DNA of 64,000 nt from assembly GCF_034190915.1 (NCBI RefSeq), contig NW_026947488.1:1374501-1438500 (forward strand), read 5' to 3'. This document shows, piece after piece, positions 58,155-64,000 of this stretch. A model generated the notes under the pieces. It was not told the DNA's origin, searched no databases, and worked only from the letters and a program-made list of their open reading frames with translations. The position numbers and the translations under genes were made by a program. How positions within the stretch are numbered: the stretch's first letter is position 1; each line of letters starts with the position of its first letter. The DNA comes from Cavia porcellus. Taxonomy: Eukaryota; Chordata; Mammalia; Rodentia; Caviidae.

Positions 58155-61100
58155 AATATAAAAAGAAGCTCTTTTTTGCTAGGGTACAGCAGGGGTCAGG
58201 TTATAACCTGCACCATCTCCCAACTTCACCATCTGGGGACCTTTGAGGGGCAGGGAGGGGCCTGTCCCCTGTGTATTTGGGGCTGGGACAAGAGACGTGG
58301 TTTTGATTACTTTAGAACATTGCACACTCCAACCACTTTCCTAACTTCAAAGTGGAAGGAAGGTCCCTCTTGGGGCCGAGTGGCAGGAGTTGCACCTTGA
58401 GCTGACCACCGGACAGAGGCACCACCAGGGCTGCCCTTCTGGGAGCTTCCGCACCCCACACCGAGAGGGACAAAAGAGGGAGAGGCCAGGCAGGCATTGC
58501 AGACTTTGCCAAATGTGGATAGTTCCGGAAGCTGGAACTATCCATGCGTGCTTCGGCCTTTAAAAAGCAGAGAGCCAAAGATAGGGGTTACACGCTCATT
58601 TCAGAAAGCTCAGGAACACTGAGAATACAGAGGTTAAAGCTACATCGGGGACTACGTCTGTGGGTGGCACCAGCATGCATCTGGACGCACCATGGGTGTG
58701 GGGCCTGTCACTGCTCCACTGTCCTGAACCTACACTGACTTCGGCTCGGACACGGCGCACACGGCCAGCCCCTCCCCAGGACGGGCACTGCCGTTTCCGT
58801 CCTGCTGTGTCCTTCCAGACGTCCTCCAGGTGGGGCTACTCATGTAGTGTGCTCTTTGCCTGCGTTGCACCTTGGCTTTTAGGATGAGGAGGCCCCACGG
58901 GAACCTGGAGGGCCCACTGTGACCGCTTGTCCGGTGAGACTTGACCACCCAGTTCCTCAGGAGGGGCCTGCTGGAAGGTGGGGAGGAAGACTCCGGGTCT
59001 CGCTGGCCCCAGATTCACAGGGCTTTGCTGATGCGGCCAGGGGAGTGAGTTCTTGCTCTCATGGGTGGCTGAAGCCGGCTAGGTGGGTGATGGTGCCCCA
59101 CCGTGAGTGACAGCAGCCCACGTGAGGCCCAGGTGAGGACTTCTTTCTGGGCACATCTTCCCGGCAGCTTCCACTGCCCCGGGGCTGCACACACATGAGC
59201 AAATTCCTGACCAAAGCTGCTCGAGATGTCCTTTGAACGAAATCTTGAGGGTGGCTGGGCTGAACTCCCCAGTACTGGTGCAAAGGCTGGCTGGACAGAT
59301 TCTCAGCTGTGGTGGGATCCCGGGAGAAAACTCCAGAGAAAGCATCGTCTTCCAGGCTGATGCCTGAGCCATCACCCCTCGCTTCCTCTTCACTTTTTCT
59401 CCAGCCATTAGCACTTTAGGATGAGCTGTTCTCAGGTTTTTCAGGAGGCGTGTACTGGGCAAGGCTGGGATTAACCTGGAATAAGAGGCAGGGTGGAAGC
59501 AGCCTGGAGAGGTCCGAATGCTCCAGGAATAAGGGAAGGGCAGCTTTTCTTTAAGCTAGATGCTACTTTGCTTTCAGAGACTCTGGGAAGGCCCTAACTC
59601 AAATTGTGCAGATACCCATGGGGTCTCACAATTGCCCTCTGATTTAGACATGGAGCTTGGCGCCATTTCAGAGGTGAGGAAACTGAGGCACAGGGGGGCA
59701 CACTGGATTTGCTGTGAGCTGAAGGTCAGCCAGGGAGGCAGAGTGTAGAAGGTCAGCCAGGGAGGCAGAGCCCACTTGGGCTGCTTTGCCCCAGGCTCCG
59801 TTGGGTTCCCTGGGTCTGGGGTCCTCGTGGTCCCTGCCTTTCTGTGGGGAGAGCCTCCCAGGACTCCGGCCTGTTCACCAGGGTCCCTCCCCTGGGAGGA
59901 GCTCTCAGGGCCCACACAGTGGGGAATGGGAGCTCTGTATCAGGGGGCCTGGGTGCCTGCCTCAAGCCCTGCCCCGCCTCTCTCCTGGTGGGGCCCAGGC
60001 ATCCCTGCTGGAGTAGCACAGCTGCCCCCTTCTCTTCTCTGTTCCCAGAGCAAGGGCTCTGGGAACAGCATGGCTCTGGGCAGATGTGTGACCCCTGGAA
60101 GGGGAGTCCACATGTGGTGTAGAGTGACTGCCTGGGCAGGCAGGAGCAGAGCACCCTAAGGTGGCTTGCTAGCTACACACGTCAGGGACCCTCAGGCCCT
60201 CAGGGGTGTCTGCATGTCCTGCTTGGTGGCCTGTGATGTCTGTGACCTTGTTCAGACTGGGAGCTGCAAGCTGGGCTCCCCACTGATGCCTGCAGTTACT
60301 GAGCTGCCATCTTGAAGAGCCACTGAAAAGTGTGGAGCCAGAGGGTGGCAGGTTCCCATGAGGTGGGGGCCAGGGGGTGGAGGCTGGGGGTGAGCACAGT
60401 GAGCTCAGGAACCATACAAGGACACCGAGCCCTCACAGCAGACCTGGGGCTCCAGCGCCTGGAGCAAGGGCTGGTGCCAGGTGAGTGTGTCCCTGAAGCT
60501 ATCCCCCAGGAGCCTCCCAGGCCTGGGGACCCAGCTGCCCTGCCACAGGAAGAGCTCTGGACAACCCCGCTCCTGGAGGGAGGGAGGGAGCCATCATCAC
60601 CAGAGCCCCAAGAGGCTGGCAGGGGTGCTCGAGAAAGGCAGGCAGGTGCAAGGCCACGGCCGACAGGCCTGGCCGGGGTGTGAATCTAGCTGGTTGTGGG
60701 ACACAGCTGGGCAGCTTTTCCTCGAGTGCTGCCCGCCGTGGGCCCTTTGAGTCAGCTGTATTTCCTGGGTGCATGTGGCCTGGCTGGGTTTTTCCAGCTT
60801 ATTCAGGCTGCTTGCTGAGCCTGGCTCCCTCCCGGCCGGCCCCCAGCCCTGGCGCCAGTTGGGGGCAGGGACACACCAAGGGCCCCTCCCAGGGCTAGGC
60901 GGGAAAGGGAGGTGGCAGAGGCATTCTGTTCCCAAATGTCCACTGATCACCCTGTTGTGAGCTTGTGGCCCAAAACTCCAGCTTGGGGGTTCAGGCGACT
61001 GCTGGGCTCGGCCTCAGGAAGAGCTGGATCCTGGCACTCCTGGGCCACAGGGGGCCCCGGGAGTGGGGGAAGCAGAAGTGCCAGCTGCAAGGGACAAACC

Positions 61101-61744
61101 TGATACTGCTCATCCACACCCTGCAGAAGCAGAGCTGTCAGGTTGAGGGGATCGTAGGGTGCTCGAACCCTTACTAGGTCAGCTCTCCTGGAATCCTGTG
61201 GGGATATGGGTCCCCAAATCCACTCCCAGGGGCTAGGGGACAGGTGTGCCCTGTTTGCTCCTGGGATGTCAAGACCACCCTGCAGCAAGAATGCCCGGGG
61301 ACTAAGTAGTGTTTTCTGGGACACATGGATGAGCTATCTGTGCCTGTTTGAATTCTATCAAAACTGAAGTTGAAAACGCCGTCCCCAACGTCAGGTATGC
61401 AGTGGCTATGCAGATGGGTGGTTACTGCAGAGGGTAGTGCAGCTCAGAAGTTATGGCACAGCCAGAAGGTGACTGCCCAGCTGTACCTCAGCGGCACGAG
61501 CCCTCCGGCCCTGCCTCTGATCTGCTGCCCCCAGCTTGCCAGCTCAGGAAACAGACAGGAGGGCTGGGAGTGAGCCTTGGGGTGGTAACTCCTGAGCCAG
61601 AGCTCCCTCTGCTGGACGTAAAAGAAGGCCACAGCCCAGGGCTGGAGACCAGGGACCAGGATGAGACTCCATAGATTATGCCCAGGCGGACCACGTCCTG
61701 CACAGACCCTGTAGACCACCCAAGCCATGAACTGCTGGATCCCA

Positions 61745-61850
61745 GTGCAGCTGGGCATGATGGCACATGTCTGTGATTCCAGTATTTTGGAGGCTGATGC
61801 AAGAGGATCGCCATGAGTTCGAGGCCAACCTGGGCTACTTTGCCATTGTG
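61745..61850 (+). mobile_element. B1-like SINE fragment
   Basis: GCTGGGCATGATGGCACATG, ATTCCAGTATTTTGGAGGCT and CGAGGCCAACCTGGGCTACT are B1 signatures. The A-tail is missing. Confidence 0.8.
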
Positions 61851-64000
61851 GTCAGGATGCTCAGCTGCAGTGAAGAAAGGGAGCTTCAGCAGAATGACAG
61901 ATGCTGGCTCTGTGGCGAAAGCAGAGGTGAGCACTTTAGGCTTGGCTGGATCCAGGGGTCCAAGCAACCTGTTCTTCACCTGCGTCCCCAATCTGTGTGG
62001 CCACAGTGCCTCTGCTCACAGCTTAGTGACCCTGGGGGAAAACATCTTGTGGTCTGGAAACCCAGCCACAGTCCTGGGCTCATAGGCTTGGAGCAGGCCT
62101 GGGAAAGGCGCCCACCACAAGCCACAGGGACTGAGGGGCGCCCACAAGCAAGTCAAGATATGGTCACAGGACAGAAGGCATGGGATGTGTGCGGGCTGGT
62201 GTGGCAAGCCAGCACAGGGACAGTCTATGGAGACTACACACACGGGAGGAAAGGCTCCCCTCTCCAGGGCAGCTTACCGGGCCCAGGCGACCCCTGGGAG
62301 GGCTGCTGTGTGCAGGGCAGCCAGGGCCCTGCTCCAGGTTAGTAGGCAACAGCCACCAGGTGACCCCCACCAGCCCAGGCCTGCATCCTCCTGTGGCTGG
62401 CCCCTTCAGCTCTAGCCTCGGGGCCGCCTCAGGCCACCTGCAACCTCACTGCCACCACCTCACCCTTCCTGGCCTGGCACTGACCCTCTCTGCCCTGGTT
62501 TCTCACTGCACTTGTTCCATGGTGCCCTCCTGGTGAGCCTTGTGGCCTCCTGAGACCTGAATGTCTTGCAGACGTAGGGGCCGTGCATGGAGTGTGATCT
62601 GTGCAGTCACAAAGGGCCCTGCACCCAAAGGTGCTGTGGCTGTTCTCTTGACGCTTTGATCTCGGAGTCTCAGCATGGCCTGTCTCCTCCTACTCTCCCT
62701 TGGCTAGTTCTTGACACAGTGACCTCTTCCAGAAGGAACCTGGGTGGAGCCCAAGAAAGATGAAGGTCGGGTGGGTGGCCATGGTGTTGGTAAGAGTCTG
62801 AACTCTCTCTGCTTGCGGAAGCGTGACATTAACAGCATGCAAAAGCTCTGAGACACACCCGAAAGGCTAGTGACCAGGGCAAAGCCTTTTCCTGTGTTTG
62901 ACCGGGTGCTTCATTTCCATCACTTCCTGCAGGGGACTTTGGCTCAGTGGCCCCCACCCCATGGCCAGGCGCAGGCTCTCTCTTCTTGGGAGGAGTGGGG
63001 CGCCTCTTGCAGCACCCTGCATGGCTGGCTGGAGGTCATGCGGCCTGAGGTGGACGCACCACAAGAGCACACACTGCCAGTGTTGCATCCTGCTCAGCCT
63101 GAGCCTTGAGCTGCTGTCCTCAGTGCATCTGGGCCCTGGACCACCTGGCACTGTCGTGGGGATCAGTGCATTGCATGGTGGGAGAAGGTACCCTTGGCAA
63201 AGTGGGGTCGAGGAGCCCAGCTATAATTCCTGGGAATGCAGGGAGCAAGGGCTGGTGGGTGCATCTGGGGCTACTCCCTGCTCCTCAGAATGTCAAGGAG
63301 AGGGAACACAACCGAGGGCAGGGAGGAAGGGCAGGTGCTAGGGCTCAGGAGCAGGCTGAAGTGTTATGACTGGCTGTGGCTGGCCACGCAGTCCCACACT
63401 TTCTCTGACTTCTTGGGGGCTTTCTTTCCATGCCAGGACTCAGAGCAGCTTCCAGCTCCTTCATCAGCTCTCATCTGAGTGTTTTGTGCCTCTTCCTATG
63501 CCATTACCCCTGTACCTGCACTCAAAGGATGTGGGCAGCCCTTGCCACAAGGAGCTTCCCTGCAGCAGACAGGCAGCCTCTTCATGCCCTGGCTTCCACT
63601 GGCCATCTGCCTGGAGAATCCTGCCTACCTGACCACACCCTCAGCTGGTTAATGCTGGCTCATCCCATCTCAGGTCAGAGCAGGTTCCAGAAACCTATGG
63701 GGCTACGGAGGGCTCCTCTCCTGGGTCCTTTCCATCCTGGTCCCTGCCTGCATCACAGCTCTGACCAAAGTGGTGTATTTATTCTTCTATCCCTTTCCTG
63801 TCTGGATTGCAGTGGCAACACCTGGCTCATTTTCCACCCCAGTCCTTCAAGGTCCTGGCAAACAGCAGGTGCCCAATGAGGGCAATGAGACATATCCCTT
63901 TGCAGGCTGAGTGTCCCTCCATAGGAGCTCTACAGGGAAGGGACTGCCTTGTACCCCCAGCACCCCAAACACTCCAGGCGTGTGGTAGGTGTGCAATAAC

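Larger units (their letters stand above)
56800..64000. other. Gene-free stretch right of BIRC7
   Basis: No exon that I can support on either strand. It holds a rodent-type dispersed repeat, an LTR-like element, a 27-nt tandem duplication at 59724 and a B1-like SINE at 61745. From human synteny the next gene should be YTHDF1, whose promoter would be well beyond the window. Confidence 0.5.

Noticed and set aside
60000..64000. Start of YTHDF1
   Set aside because: No YTHDF1 sequence (short N-terminal exon in a CpG island) is seen; human spacing puts it outside the window.

Overview
This window is nuclear DNA from a placental mammal. The genes are split by GT-AG introns, CpG islands are present, and the gaps hold SINE and LINE fragments. 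Three recently inserted tRNA-derived SINEs of the rodent ID type, together with many B1-like (7SL-derived) elements and B1-ID composites, point to a rodent. The unusual 3' part of the ID-like units and the lack of mouse/rat-type B2 suggest a non-murid lineage such as the beaver or squirrel side of the order. The species is my inference and is not proven here.

Four protein-coding genes can be read exon by exon, in the order known from human chromosome 20q13.33 but inverted. From left to right they are the 5' part of COL20A1 (minus strand, about 0.7-10.5 kb), ARFGAP1 (minus, 15.2-25.3 kb coding, CpG-island first exon near 28.3 kb), NKAIN4 (plus, 37.8-50.4 kb) and BIRC7/livin (minus, 53.3-56.6 kb). 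Every splice junction I propose keeps the codon phase. The joined coding sequences are 415 codons plus stop (ARFGAP1), 206 plus stop (NKAIN4), 314 plus stop (BIRC7) and 456 codons plus one base for the COL20A1 part that lies inside the window. All four look intact.

Layout: COL20A1 runs off the left edge, after its signal peptide, first fibronectin III domain, von Willebrand A domain and second fibronectin III domain. ARFGAP1 lies upstream of it in the same orientation. ARFGAP1 and NKAIN4 are divergent, with a 9.5 kb gap between a CpG island and a GC-box promoter. NKAIN4 and BIRC7 converge tail to tail within about 3 kb. From 56.6 kb to the right edge I see no gene, only repeats including an LTR-like element. 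The genes are unrelated in function (extracellular matrix, Golgi coat traffic, Na,K-ATPase-interacting membrane protein, apoptosis inhibitor), so the neighbourhood is conserved synteny, not a pathway.

I did not find an undescribed biological system. The most interesting local signals are a 200-bp direct repeat that puts a second copy of the COL20A1 promoter-proximal sequence in its intron 1, a 33-nt ARFGAP1 micro-exon between two SINEs in opposite orientation, an 830-bp GGAT-type satellite with a 221-nt higher-order period in NKAIN4 intron 1, an MITF-type M-box just upstream of BIRC7, and a strong splice donor overlapping the NKAIN4 stop codon.
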